This document shows positions 6,854 through 14,927 of a stretch of 46,218 nucleotides of DNA, piece after piece (positions within the stretch are counted from its first letter, which is position 1; each line of letters begins with the position of its first letter). The stretch spans positions 1 to 46,218 of the forward strand of contig JAKSIY010000004.1 of assembly GCA_024398535.1 (NCBI GenBank), read 5' to 3'. This DNA comes from Bacteroidaceae bacterium (GTDB lineage: Bacteria; Bacteroidota; Bacteroidia; Bacteroidales; Bacteroidaceae). The position numbers and the translations under genes were made by a program. The notes beneath the pieces were generated by a model. That model saw only the letters and a list, made by a program, of their open reading frames with translations, ran no database searches and had not been told where the DNA came from.

Positions 6854-7236
6854 GCCACGACTCCCGTGCATGCGGCTATTCTTTGGATTCGTGGAAGGGA
6901 AATGGTCAAAAACGCGGGAAAGGATGCCACGACTCTCGTGTATGATGGTATTCTTAGGAGTCGTGGCAGGGAAATGCCGAAAAACGCGGGAAACATGTCC
7001 ACGACTCCCGTGTAAGCGGGTATTCATAGGAGTCGCGGCAGGGAAATGCTGAAAATCGCGGGAAAGGATGCCACGACTCTCGTGCATGCGGCTATTCTTT
7101 GGAGTCGTGGCAGGAAAATGGCCAAAAACGCGGGAAAGGGTGCCACGACTCTCGTGTATGCGGGTATTCTTTGGAGTCGTGGCGGGGAAATGGCCAAAAT
7201 CGCAGAAAACATGGCCACAACGCACACGTGCGGTGT
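6854..7236 (+). repeat. Hairpin repeat array B: six 72-bp units
   Basis: Units start at 6854, 6926, 6998, 7070, 7142 and 7214, each step exactly 72 bases. In the unit at 7070 the arms are 7070-7079 (GCCACGACTC) and 7102-7111 (GAGTCGTGGC) around a 22-base loop; in some units (6998, and 6159 in array A) an inner CCCG/CGGG stem can form in the loop. The sixth unit is degenerate and ends at the stop codon of the leftward eIF1-like gene. Linkers of the type AAATGGCCAAAAACGCGGG are conserved. Array B is the same family as array A but out of phase with it (480 bases apart, not a multiple of 72). Confidence 0.92.
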
Positions 7237-7581
7237 TTATTTGGTCTGCGTGTATCCCAGGGTCTTCAGTTTGTCAATGAGTTTGTCGCGGAATTCACCC
7301 TGAATGATGATTTCTCCGTCCTTGGCTGAGCCTCCGCAGCCGCAGCTCGTCTTGAGTACTTTTGCAAGCTGCTTGAGGTCTTCTTCAGGGCCGACGAATC
7401 CGCTGACTATGGTTGCGGTCTTTCCTCCACGTCCGTTTTTCTCAATTCTGATTCTCAGCTTCTGTTGATTCTTTGGAAGCAATTCTGCTTCTGGTTCTTC
7501 TGTCGTTTCAAACTGATAGTCAGGATTGGTAGAATAGACTACATTGAGTCTGTCTTTCCAGTCATTGTTCTGTTTGCCCAT
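7237..7581 (-). CDS. yciH: SUI1/eIF1-like translation initiation factor (YciH family)
   Basis: 114 residues from ATG at 7581 (an alternative ATG at 7587 adds two). The frame stays open far upstream only because it runs antisense to the next gene. The C-terminal ~80 residues form the SUI1 fold: LRIRIEKNGRGGKTATIV, GFVGPEEDLKQLAKVLKTSCGCGGS and EIIIQGEFRDKLIDKLK. YciH-type proteins resemble eukaryotic eIF1 and affect initiation fidelity in vitro. A perfect TATATTTG box lies just upstream on the minus strand. The stop codon abuts the degenerate last unit of hairpin array B. It is convergent with tsf. Confidence 0.92.
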   Translation of the reverse strand: MGKQNNDWKDRLNVVYSTNPDYQFETTEEPEAELLPKNQQKLRIRIEKNGRGGKTATIVSGFVGPEEDLKQLAKVLKTSCGCGGSAKDGEIIIQGEFRDKLIDKLKTLGYTQTK

Positions 7582-7601
7582 ATTCATTTCTGTTTCTGTT
7601 C

Positions 7602-7609
7602 CAAATATA
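7602..7609 (-). promoter_or_regulatory. -7 promoter box of the eIF1-like gene
   Basis: On the minus strand this reads TATATTTG, a perfect match to the Bacteroidota -7 consensus TAnnTTTG. It lies about 20 bases before the ATG at 7581 and so supports that short start. No clear -33 box was seen. Confidence 0.55.
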
Positions 7610-7622
7610 GTCTCTTTTTCAG

Positions 7623-7630
7623 TATCTTCG
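7623..7630 (+). promoter_or_regulatory. Possible -7 box of the FAH-family gene
   Basis: TATCTTCG is one base from TAnnTTTG and ends 8 bases before the ATG at 7639, implying an almost leaderless mRNA. It is separated from the oppositely directed box at 7602-7609 by only 13 bases, so the two promoters would overlap. Confidence 0.4.
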
Positions 7631-7638
7631 TAGCTGCT

Positions 7639-8259
7639 ATGAAGATTATCTGCGTGGGCATGAATTATGCCGAACATAATAGAGAGCTTGACAAAGGCTT
7701 CAATGCCGGTGAAAGACCTGTTATTTTCATGAAGCCAGACTCCGCCCTTCTCAAGAACAGACGCCCTTTCTTTCTGCCAGGAGATATGGGACGCATTGAT
7801 TATGAGGCCGAATTGGTGGTAAGGATTAACAAACTGGGTAAGAGTATCTCGGAAAAGTTTGCCATGAGATATGTCGATGCCGTCACTGTAGGTATTGATT
7901 TTACTGCCAGGGATATGCAGGAAGAGGCCAGGGCAAAAGGCTTGCCTTGGGATCTGTGCAAGGGATTTGACAATGCTGCAGTTCTGGGTGACTGGGTGTC
8001 GTTGGACAGGATTTTCAGGAATCCTGATGACCTGAGCTTCCGTCTTGATATTGACGGAAAGACGGTCCAGACGGGTTATACCGGTGACATGATCTACAGT
8101 ATTCCAAGAATAATTGAGTATGTGAGCAGTTTCTGTACGCTCAAGACTGGAGACATGATCTTTACAGGAACCCCGGCCGGTGTGGGACCGGTCAGCATCG
8201 ATCAGCATCTGCAAGGGTTCCTGGGAGGGCAGAATGTGCTGGATTTCCACATAAGGTAA
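7639..8259 (+). CDS. Fumarylacetoacetate hydrolase (FAH) family protein
   Basis: 206 residues from ATG 7639; upstream in-frame codons lie over the divergent gene and its promoter. The fold is the FAH C-terminal domain alone, as in acylpyruvate or fumarylpyruvate hydrolases. Metal ligands are recognisable as Glu56 and Glu58 (DYEAEL) and Asp87 (GIDFTARD), and the C-terminal signature is GDMIFTGTPAGVGP. Members cleave or decarboxylate 2-oxo acids; short ones of this kind include oxaloacetate decarboxylases and acylpyruvases, so the substrate is open. It lies 50 bases upstream of porU and could be cotranscribed. Confidence 0.88.
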   Translation: MKIICVGMNYAEHNRELDKGFNAGERPVIFMKPDSALLKNRRPFFLPGDMGRIDYEAELVVRINKLGKSISEKFAMRYVDAVTVGIDFTARDMQEEARAKGLPWDLCKGFDNAAVLGDWVSLDRIFRNPDDLSFRLDIDGKTVQTGYTGDMIYSIPRIIEYVSSFCTLKTGDMIFTGTPAGVGPVSIDQHLQGFLGGQNVLDFHIR

Positions 8260-8309
8260 CAGCCTGACTGTTACAATAAACCCTGAATGTTGACGTTCTA
8301 TAAAAGCGA

Positions 8310-11300
8310 ATGACAGGAAGAGTGTTATACATGGTGGTACTGCTGATGACCTTCATCAGGCCGTTGTCAGCAGATGTTTTCAGCAGTGTGGATTGGAGTC
8401 TGCTGGAACGCAGCTCTTCTTTGCCCTGTTGGAGCACTTCCCAGCCGTTGCCGCAGGATTTCAGTAATTACGAATATTCAGCCCGGATTGAGTATCCGGA
8501 ATTTGAGCCTCTTTCTGCTGAGGATTCCAGAAAGTGGAATCTTGACCTTCTTGACTTGCCGGAATGGCCGGTGGTTGACACCTACGTGGGCATCAGCGCG
8601 CATAAGGGATACCTTGATGTCTCTTTCCTGCCGGTTGTAAAGCGTGCCGGTATCTATCAGAAGATTGTATCGTTCAAGCTTGTAGTATCTCGGAATGCAG
8701 TTTTGCGTTCTTCTTCAAGGAGTGATGCCGTAACTGACAGATATGTGTCAGAATCGGTTCTTTCACAAGGGGACTGGGTGATGATCAGGATTCCTGAAAC
8801 CGGTGTGTATAAGCTCACGGACAAGTTCCTGAAGAGTGCGGGGTTCAGCAATCCTTCTAAAGTCCGTCTGTATGGATATGGAGGTAATGTGCTGCCGGAA
8901 AGGGCTCTGCATGAACTTCCTGATGACCTTGAGGAGATTCCGTTATGGAGAGAGAATGGGTATGCGCTGTTTTATGGAAGAGGACCTGTTTCCTGGAAGG
9001 TTAATTCCGCAGGAGTATATGAACAGAGACAGAATACCTATTCTGAATACGGGTATTATTTCCTGACAGCCAATGATTCGCTGAAGCCGGCTGCTGTACC
9101 GGTAATGAAATCGCAGGCATCGGCGGCAACACTCGTTGAGAGCTATCCTGATTATGTCCTTCATGAAAAGGAGGCATTCAGCTGGACTCATTCCGGTTCG
9201 CAGTTCTTTGAGGAGTATGACTTCCAGAATGGCTCTTCAAGAAGGTATCCGTTCGCATTGGATGGGATGACCGGTGACAGCGTACGCGTTACCGTACGGT
9301 TTTCGGCAAAGAGCAAGTCCCAGAGCATACTGAAAGTCCGCGCAGGATTGCAGGTGGTCGGTGCAGTCGTTGTCAAGCCTATCAAGTCGTATGAGGCGGC
9401 ATCTGTCTCAGAAGCCTCATTTATCTGCAGGAAGATGTTCTCTGACATGACTGATGTGGTGTTGGAGCATGAAAGGGATGCCGGTGTCTCCGGGCATCTG
9501 GATTACATCAGGTTGAATTTTGAAAGACGTCTGGAACTGCGTGGGTCACAGACGGCATTCAGGACCGGAAACAGGAAAGGAAACGCCCGTTTTGCTGTAG
9601 CCGGTGCCAATGATGATACCCGTCTATGGGCAGTCGATGCCGACGGCCGCTTGTCAATGATTGAGTCTGAACTGTCTGAGGGCATCTGTCTGTCTGCCCC
9701 GATTGCGGTGTCTGCCTCAACAGAGTATGTGGCAGTTGATGTCAAGGGTACTTTTCCTGAGCCTGTCATGGTAGGTTCCGTTCCGAATCAGAATCTGCAT
9801 GGGCTGAGTGATGTTGATATGGTCATAATAGTCCCTTCCAGTGGAAAGATTACTGCCCAGGCAGAAAGGCTTGCCAATCTGCACAGACAGTATGACGGTC
9901 TGTGTGTGCAGGTCGTGACTGCTCAGGAGATATACAATGAATTTTCATCAGGTACACCCGATGCCACAGCGTACCGTCGTTTCATGAAGATGCTGTATGA
10001 CCGTGCCGGCGTGTCCGGCCGTGCACCTAGTTATCTGCTGCTCTTTGGCGATGGAGCGTGGGATAACCGTATGCTGACTTCTGCCTGGAGAGGTGTTGAT
10101 GGGGATGATTACCTGCTCTGCTTTGAGTCAGAGAATTCAATAAGTGACACCCAGTCATACGTCATGGAGGACTACTTTGGCCTTCTGGATGACTCTGAGG
10201 GTGTGAATCTGCTGTATGAGAAGGTGGACCTGGGTGTCGGACGATTCCCTGTTACGACTGCTGCCCAGGCTCAGGCAATGGTTGACAAGATAGAGAGCTA
10301 CATGAGCGGCAGATATGCAGGTGCCTGGCAGAACAGGATTCTGTTGCTGGGCGATGACGGCGACAACAACCTTCACATGAGCGATGCCGAGGATGTTGCT
10401 GCTGTATGGCAGACCAGGCATCCGTCATTACTCCTGAAGAAGCTGTACTGGGATAACTTCAGGATGGAGGCTACGGCATCGGGAAACAGTTATCCGACAG
10501 TCACCACGCAACTTCTCAGGGAGTTTGAAGAGGGTGCCCTGATTGTTGACTATGTAGGTCACGGAAGTCCTGATGTCCTGTCCCATGAACTGGTGCTTGA
10601 CAAGTTTGATATGTCTGCCCTTGATTCACCAAGATTGCCGTTCTGGATATCGGCATCGTGTGATTTCAGTCCGTTTGACGGCTCTGAGCAGAGTATTGGA
10701 GAGGATCTCATTCTCAATCCAAAGGGTGGTGCTATAGGTCTGCTGTCAACGGCCAGGACGGTATATTCCAGCCAGAATACCAAGATCAACCAGCTGTTTT
10801 CTGATTATGTGCTGAGCTGTGACGATCAGGGGAAACGATATGCGTTGGGAGATGCACTGAGGCTATCAAAGGTACAGCTGGTGACCGGTACGTCTGATCT
10901 TCAGGATTACAGTGAGAACAAGATTCATTATGTCCTGCTTGGTGATCCTGCCCTGAAGCTGAACGTTGCGGAGTATCATGCTGTGGTTGATTCGTTCCAG
11001 ATAGAGGGAAATGCCGATGAGAATCCAATGGTCAGCGCTGGTCAGGTCGTGACGGTTAGTGGACACATTGAGGATCTGGCAGGGGCTGAGGTCCCGGGTT
11101 TCGGCGGTATGGTATTCCAGACGGTTCTGGACAGTGAGAGAAAGATAGTTACACTGAACAATGCGGACGATGCGGATGATGCTTTTGAGTACATGGACCG
11201 TGACAGGATCATCTTTTCCGGAAGTGACTCCGTAAGGAGCGGCCGATTCAGATTCCAATTCCCTGTCCCGATGGACATCAACTATTCAGATGAAAGTGGA

Positions 11301-12050
11301 AAACTGATACTGTATGCTCTTGCAGATGATATGAGGAGTTCGGCAAACTGCAGCTATGACAAGTTCCTGATAGGAGGGACTTCACAGTCTCTGAACCGCG
11401 ACTCTCTTGGTCCGGATATCAGCCTGTATCTGAATACGCCGGAGTTTGAATACTGGGGACAGGTGAACAGTACTCCATGCCTTGTTGTGGAGCTCTCTGA
11501 TCCTGACGGCTTGAATACAAGTGGAAACGGCATCGGGCATGACCTGCTGCTGGTCATTGACAACAGACCGGAGCTGACGTTCAATCTGAATCATTACTTT
11601 GTGCCGGAACCGGGTGACTATACCAGGGGAAGGGTAGTGTTCTCTCTTCCGGAATTGCCGGCAGGAAAGCATACACTGATGTTCAGGGCATGGGATGTCC
11701 TCAACAACTCTTCATCGGCACAGCTCGGGTTCCAGGTGGTCAAGGGACTGAAACCGCAGCTGCGGGCATCGGTATCTGCTGATCCCGCCACTGAGAAGAC
11801 TACGTTCGTGATCAGTCATGACAGGCCGGTGTCAAATGTCAGCGTGACTGTCAGGGTGGTTGATTCTACCGGGCGGCCGGTCTGGGAAAAGAGCGTGAAT
11901 GACAATTCTACGGCAGGAGTTACCCTGATAGACTGGAATCTGTACACCTACGCAGGACGTGCCCGTAAGGGAATCTACATTTATCAGGTTACGGTGACTG
12001 ACGGCGTAACTTCAAGTCATGCGAATGGGAAACTGGTAGTCATACAATAA
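8310..12050 (+). CDS. porU: Type IX secretion system sortase PorU (C25 family)
   Basis: 1246 residues with an N-terminal signal peptide ending near residue 21. PorU removes the C-terminal sorting domain of type IX cargo at the cell surface and attaches the cargo to anionic lipopolysaccharide. A long N-terminal beta-rich region precedes the gingipain-type caspase fold: DMVIIVPSSGKITAQAERL, YLLLFGDGAWDNR, VGRFPVTT, then catalytic His751 in VDYVGHGS and Cys784 in ISASCDF, 33 residues apart as in Porphyromonas PorU. GEDLILNPKGGAIG and HYVLLGDPALKL close the domain, followed by Ig-like modules and a C-terminal beta domain. porV begins 30 bases after the stop, the conserved order in Bacteroidota. 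Confidence 0.95.
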   Translation: MTGRVLYMVVLLMTFIRPLSADVFSSVDWSLLERSSSLPCWSTSQPLPQDFSNYEYSARIEYPEFEPLSAEDSRKWNLDLLDLPEWPVVDTYVGISAHKGYLDVSFLPVVKRAGIYQKIVSFKLVVSRNAVLRSSSRSDAVTDRYVSESVLSQGDWVMIRIPETGVYKLTDKFLKSAGFSNPSKVRLYGYGGNVLPERALHELPDDLEEIPLWRENGYALFYGRGPVSWKVNSAGVYEQRQNTYSEYGYYFLTANDSLKPAAVPVMKSQASAATLVESYPDYVLHEKEAFSWTHSGSQFFEEYDFQNGSSRRYPFALDGMTGDSVRVTVRFSAKSKSQSILKVRAGLQVVGAVVVKPIKSYEAASVSEASFICRKMFSDMTDVVLEHERDAGVSGHLDYIRLNFERRLELRGSQTAFRTGNRKGNARFAVAGANDDTRLWAVDADGRLSMIESELSEGICLSAPIAVSASTEYVAVDVKGTFPEPVMVGSVPNQNLHGLSDVDMVIIVPSSGKITAQAERLANLHRQYDGLCVQVVTAQEIYNEFSSGTPDATAYRRFMKMLYDRAGVSGRAPSYLLLFGDGAWDNRMLTSAWRGVDGDDYLLCFESENSISDTQSYVMEDYFGLLDDSEGVNLLYEKVDLGVGRFPVTTAAQAQAMVDKIESYMSGRYAGAWQNRILLLGDDGDNNLHMSDAEDVAAVWQTRHPSLLLKKLYWDNFRMEATASGNSYPTVTTQLLREFEEGALIVDYVGHGSPDVLSHELVLDKFDMSALDSPRLPFWISASCDFSPFDGSEQSIGEDLILNPKGGAIGLLSTARTVYSSQNTKINQLFSDYVLSCDDQGKRYALGDALRLSKVQLVTGTSDLQDYSENKIHYVLLGDPALKLNVAEYHAVVDSFQIEGNADENPMVSAGQVVTVSGHIEDLAGAEVPGFGGMVFQTVLDSERKIVTLNNADDADDAFEYMDRDRIIFSGSDSVRSGRFRFQFPVPMDINYSDESGKLILYALADDMRSSANCSYDKFLIGGTSQSLNRDSLGPDISLYLNTPEFEYWGQVNSTPCLVVELSDPDGLNTSGNGIGHDLLLVIDNRPELTFNLNHYFVPEPGDYTRGRVVFSLPELPAGKHTLMFRAWDVLNNSSSAQLGFQVVKGLKPQLRASVSADPATEKTTFVISHDRPVSNVSVTVRVVDSTGRPVWEKSVNDNSTAGVTLIDWNLYTYAGRARKGIYIYQVTVTDGVTSSHANGKLVVIQ

Positions 12051-12079
12051 ATGAGCAAAAGTTGAGTTTTAATTACAGA

Positions 12080-13276
12080 ATGAAAACAAACAAGATAATT
12101 GCAGCAATAGCCTGTCTCCTTCTGCTCCCTATGGGCAGTAAGGCCCAGAAGGATCTTTTCAATCCTGTGTACACGGGTGTGACGTCATTGTCAATTGCTC
12201 CTGATTCAAGAGCCGGTGCAATGGGTGATGTGGGCTGTGCCACGGATCCTTACTATGACAACTGTAACCAGTACTGGAATCCTGCCAAGTATCCTTTCAC
12301 AAAGGCAAATGGCGGTCTTTCACTGGATTATACTCCGTGGTTGCGCCAGCTGGTGAGTGATATTGACCTGGCATACCTGACCGGATACTACAAGGTCGAT
12401 GCCTACTCGGCAATAAGCAGCTCATTGACCTATTTCAGTCTGGGCGAGGTGCTGGCTGACCCGTACATAATCCGTCCGTATGAGATGGCCCTGGATGTGG
12501 CATATTCCAGAATGCTTTCTGAAAGGCTTTCGGCTGCTGTGGGACTGCGATTCATCTATTCCGACCTGCAGTATGACTACGCAGATGACATATCTGCCGG
12601 AAAGTCCTTTGCTGCCGATATCGCCCTGTACCGCAACGGCTATGTGACTGTCGGCAGGCGTGACTGCATGCTGGGACTTGGTCTGAATGCCTCAAACATA
12701 GGTAGCAAGATCTCTTATGACGGGGGACAGACCAATGAGTTCATTCCTACAAATCTCAGGCTGGGAGCATCGCTCACGGTTCCTATTGATGAGTATAACG
12801 CTATTTCGTTCAGTGCCGATGCCAACAAGCTGATGGTTCCGACCAAACCGTCATACGCCCAGTTCATGGAGGAGAACTATCCGGGTGTCACATCTGACAA
12901 TTTCGGATACACTTCAGAATATGCAACATGGCTTGAGTCAACAGGCTATAATGATGTATCACCTATTTCCGGCATCTTCAAGTCGTTTCATGACGCTCCA
13001 GGAGGCCTGAAGGAAGAGTTGCGTGAGATCTACTGGGGTGTGGGTGCTGAGTATGCATACAATGACCAGTTCTTTGTGCGTGGCGGATACCATTATGAGA
13101 ACGAGTATAAGGGAAACCGTAAATATGTCACTGTAGGTGCAGGTTTCAGGATGAGTGCTTTCTCACTTGATGCGGCTTACCTGATTTCTACTTCACAGAG
13201 CAACCCTCTGGATCAGACACTCAGGTTCTCTCTATCATTTGACATTGAAGGTCTTAGGACCATGCTTGGCAGATAA
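12080..13276 (+). CDS. porV: Type IX secretion outer-membrane protein PorV (LptO)
   Basis: 398 residues from ATG 12080; a TTG six codons earlier is less likely because the signal peptide (MKTNKIIAAIACLLLLPMG, cleaved near SKAQ) begins at the ATG. PorV is a FadL-like 14-strand outer-membrane barrel that carries cargo from the SprA pore to PorU. The family signature SIAPDSRAGAMGDVG is present, as is a strand-rich body ending in TLRFSLSFDIEGL. It directly follows porU, and ispF follows 11 bases later. Confidence 0.95.
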   Translation: MKTNKIIAAIACLLLLPMGSKAQKDLFNPVYTGVTSLSIAPDSRAGAMGDVGCATDPYYDNCNQYWNPAKYPFTKANGGLSLDYTPWLRQLVSDIDLAYLTGYYKVDAYSAISSSLTYFSLGEVLADPYIIRPYEMALDVAYSRMLSERLSAAVGLRFIYSDLQYDYADDISAGKSFAADIALYRNGYVTVGRRDCMLGLGLNASNIGSKISYDGGQTNEFIPTNLRLGASLTVPIDEYNAISFSADANKLMVPTKPSYAQFMEENYPGVTSDNFGYTSEYATWLESTGYNDVSPISGIFKSFHDAPGGLKEELREIYWGVGAEYAYNDQFFVRGGYHYENEYKGNRKYVTVGAGFRMSAFSLDAAYLISTSQSNPLDQTLRFSLSFDIEGLRTMLGR

Positions 13277-13287
13277 AGGACTGTAAT

Positions 13288-13773
13288 ATGAAGATCAGAG
13301 TAGGAATGGGCTATGATGTCCATCAACTTGTACCGGAACGTGATCTGTGGCTTGGAGGTGTAAGAATCCCGTTTGAACGTGGACTGCTGGGACATTCTGA
13401 TGCGGATGTGCTGATCCATGCAATCTGCGATGCCCTGCTCGGTGCGGCAAACCTGCGCGACATTGGCTTCCACTTTCCTGACAAGGATCCAAGGTACAAG
13501 GGCGTTGACAGCAAGATACTGCTGGCAGAAACTGTAAGGTTACTGAAAGAGAAGGGCTATGCTGTGGGAAATATCGATGCTACGGTATGTGCAGAGCGTC
13601 CAAAGCTGAACCCGCATATCCCTGAAATGCAGAGCGTTCTGGCCAAGGTCATGCAGGTCGATGAGGATTGCGTTTCACTTAAGGCCACGACAACTGAAAA
13701 GCTGGGTTTTACCGGCCGTGAAGAGGGCATCTCTGCATACGCTGTTGCCCTTATCGAGAAAGTTTCCGATTAA
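13288..13773 (+). CDS. ispF: 2-C-methyl-D-erythritol 2,4-cyclodiphosphate synthase
   Basis: 161 residues, the standard length. IspF forms the cyclic diphosphate of the MEP isoprenoid pathway. Zinc ligands Asp10, His12 (GYDVH) and His44 (LIHAICDALLGA) are present, with FPDKDPRYKGVDS and the C-terminal motif KATTTEKLGFTGREEGI. It follows porV by 11 bases and overlaps the end of convergent nadD by 4 bases. dxr of the same pathway lies in the operon at 15.9-22.6 kb. Confidence 0.97.
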   Translation: MKIRVGMGYDVHQLVPERDLWLGGVRIPFERGLLGHSDADVLIHAICDALLGAANLRDIGFHFPDKDPRYKGVDSKILLAETVRLLKEKGYAVGNIDATVCAERPKLNPHIPEMQSVLAKVMQVDEDCVSLKATTTEKLGFTGREEGISAYAVALIEKVSD

Positions 13774-14351
13774 AGATAAAGTGATTTTTCGTGTATGGTC
13801 CTGGCTACTGCAGCCGGGACCAGTCTTTCTATGTCAAGCCCTTCCCTGACTCTTTCGCGAATCTGGGTGGAGCTTACGTCAACCCTGGGGCAGTCCAGGA
13901 CATGGACGTTGTCAGGCATCGGCTGTGGAAGGTCAAAGCCTTCTCTTGGGTATATGATTATCTGGTAGTTGCTGCTCAGGTATTCGCCCTGATACCACAT
14001 CCTGAACTTTGGCCAGTTGTCTGCACCCATCACCAGTGAGAATATGCGCTCTGGGTATTCCTTTTCAAGTGCCTTGAGCGTGTTGTAGGTGTATGAGGGC
14101 TTGGGCAGACTGAATTCAAAGTCCGATGCCACTATTCCCGGCTCTCCCTGCACGGCCAGTTGGGCCATCTGGAGCCTTATGGTGTCAGGAAGCAGCTGCT
14201 GGTCTTTCTTGAAAGGGTTCAGTGGAGTAACCAGCAGCCACAGCTCGTCTGCCATGCCACTTTCAATTACTGCTTTTGCAACGGCCAGATGACCGTTGTG
14301 CACGGGATTGTATGTTCCACCGTAGATGGCGGTTCTGATCTTGTCAGGCAT
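13770..14351 (-). CDS. nadD: Nicotinate-nucleotide adenylyltransferase
   Basis: 193 residues. NadD adenylates nicotinate mononucleotide to deamido-NAD. The nucleotidyltransferase motif is YGGTYNPVHNGH (residues 10-21, with His18 and His21 of the HxGH element), and the C-terminal motif is VSSTQIRERV. Its start overlaps the end of gmk by 8 bases, so gmk and nadD are translationally coupled; its end overlaps ispF tail-to-tail. Confidence 0.96.
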   Translation of the reverse strand: MPDKIRTAIYGGTYNPVHNGHLAVAKAVIESGMADELWLLVTPLNPFKKDQQLLPDTIRLQMAQLAVQGEPGIVASDFEFSLPKPSYTYNTLKALEKEYPERIFSLVMGADNWPKFRMWYQGEYLSSNYQIIIYPREGFDLPQPMPDNVHVLDCPRVDVSSTQIRERVREGLDIERLVPAAVARTIHEKSLYL

Positions 14352-14916
14352 TCAGGTATTCGCTGACTTTTTCAAAGGTTTCCTGCTGAGCGGTATCAAG
14401 GTCATCATTCACGATGATTACATCGAACCGTGGAGCGTAGGCCAGCTCCTGCTCTGCCTTGGCAAGACGCTTCTCTATCATCTGGCTGCTGTCTGTCCCA
14501 CGGCCCTCAAGCCTGCGTCTGAGCTCTTCAACCGATGGTGGCTGGACAAAGACGGAAAGTGCCTTTTCACCGAAGAACTTCTTGATGTTGCATCCACCCT
14601 CAACATCAACGTCAAAGACTACGTTGTAACCGGCGTTCAGTTTCTCTTCTACCTGACTCTTAAGAGTTCCGTAGAAGCATCCGGCATAGACCTCTTCATA
14701 TTCCAGGAAGTCTCCGTCAGAGATGCGGCGGCGGAATTCCTCTTCTGTGAGGAAGTAGTAGTGAACGCCGTCCTGCTCCTGACCACGTGGCTTCCTGCTG
14801 GTTGCGGATACTGAGAACCTGAGCTTCAGTTCAGGATGGTTTGTTGTAAGATAATTTACTATCGTTGACTTTCCAGAACCGGAAGGTGCTGAAAAGATGA
14901 TGCATTTTCCTGGCAT
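14344..14916 (-). CDS. gmk: Guanylate kinase
   Basis: 190 residues. It converts GMP and ATP to GDP and ADP. The P-loop APSGSGKST spans residues 10-18, followed by SVSATSRKPRGQEQDGVHYYF (GMP-binding region) and FDVDVEGG, with the lid arginines in RRRLEGRGTDSS. It is the middle gene of the leftward yicC-gmk-nadD cluster; 11 bases separate it from yicC. Confidence 0.97.
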   Translation of the reverse strand: MPGKCIIFSAPSGSGKSTIVNYLTTNHPELKLRFSVSATSRKPRGQEQDGVHYYFLTEEEFRRRISDGDFLEYEEVYAGCFYGTLKSQVEEKLNAGYNVVFDVDVEGGCNIKKFFGEKALSVFVQPPSVEELRRRLEGRGTDSSQMIEKRLAKAEQELAYAPRFDVIIVNDDLDTAQQETFEKVSEYLNA

Positions 14917-14927
14917 GTCTTCTTGAA

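Noticed and set aside
6680-7225. 181-codon leftward open frame with a 24-residue repeat (FPATTPKNTRIHESRG type)
   Set aside because: A 72-bp unit keeps any stop-free frame open in step; several frames on both strands are open over the same DNA, so the repeated protein is a by-product of the DNA repeat.
6159-7236. CRISPR array
   Set aside because: The sequences between palindromes are conserved from unit to unit rather than unique, and there are no cas genes in the window.
6159-7236. Integron attC-like array
   Set aside because: There are no gene cassettes between the hairpins and no integrase gene; spacing is a constant 72 bp.
7582-8250. N-terminal extension of the eIF1-like frame to 337 residues
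   Set aside because: The extension is antisense to the FAH-family gene, crosses a perfect -7 box and shows no domain; the normal family length starts at 7581.
14326-14814. 162-codon rightward frame antisense to gmk
   Set aside because: It is a shadow of the clear guanylate kinase frame with no recognisable domain.
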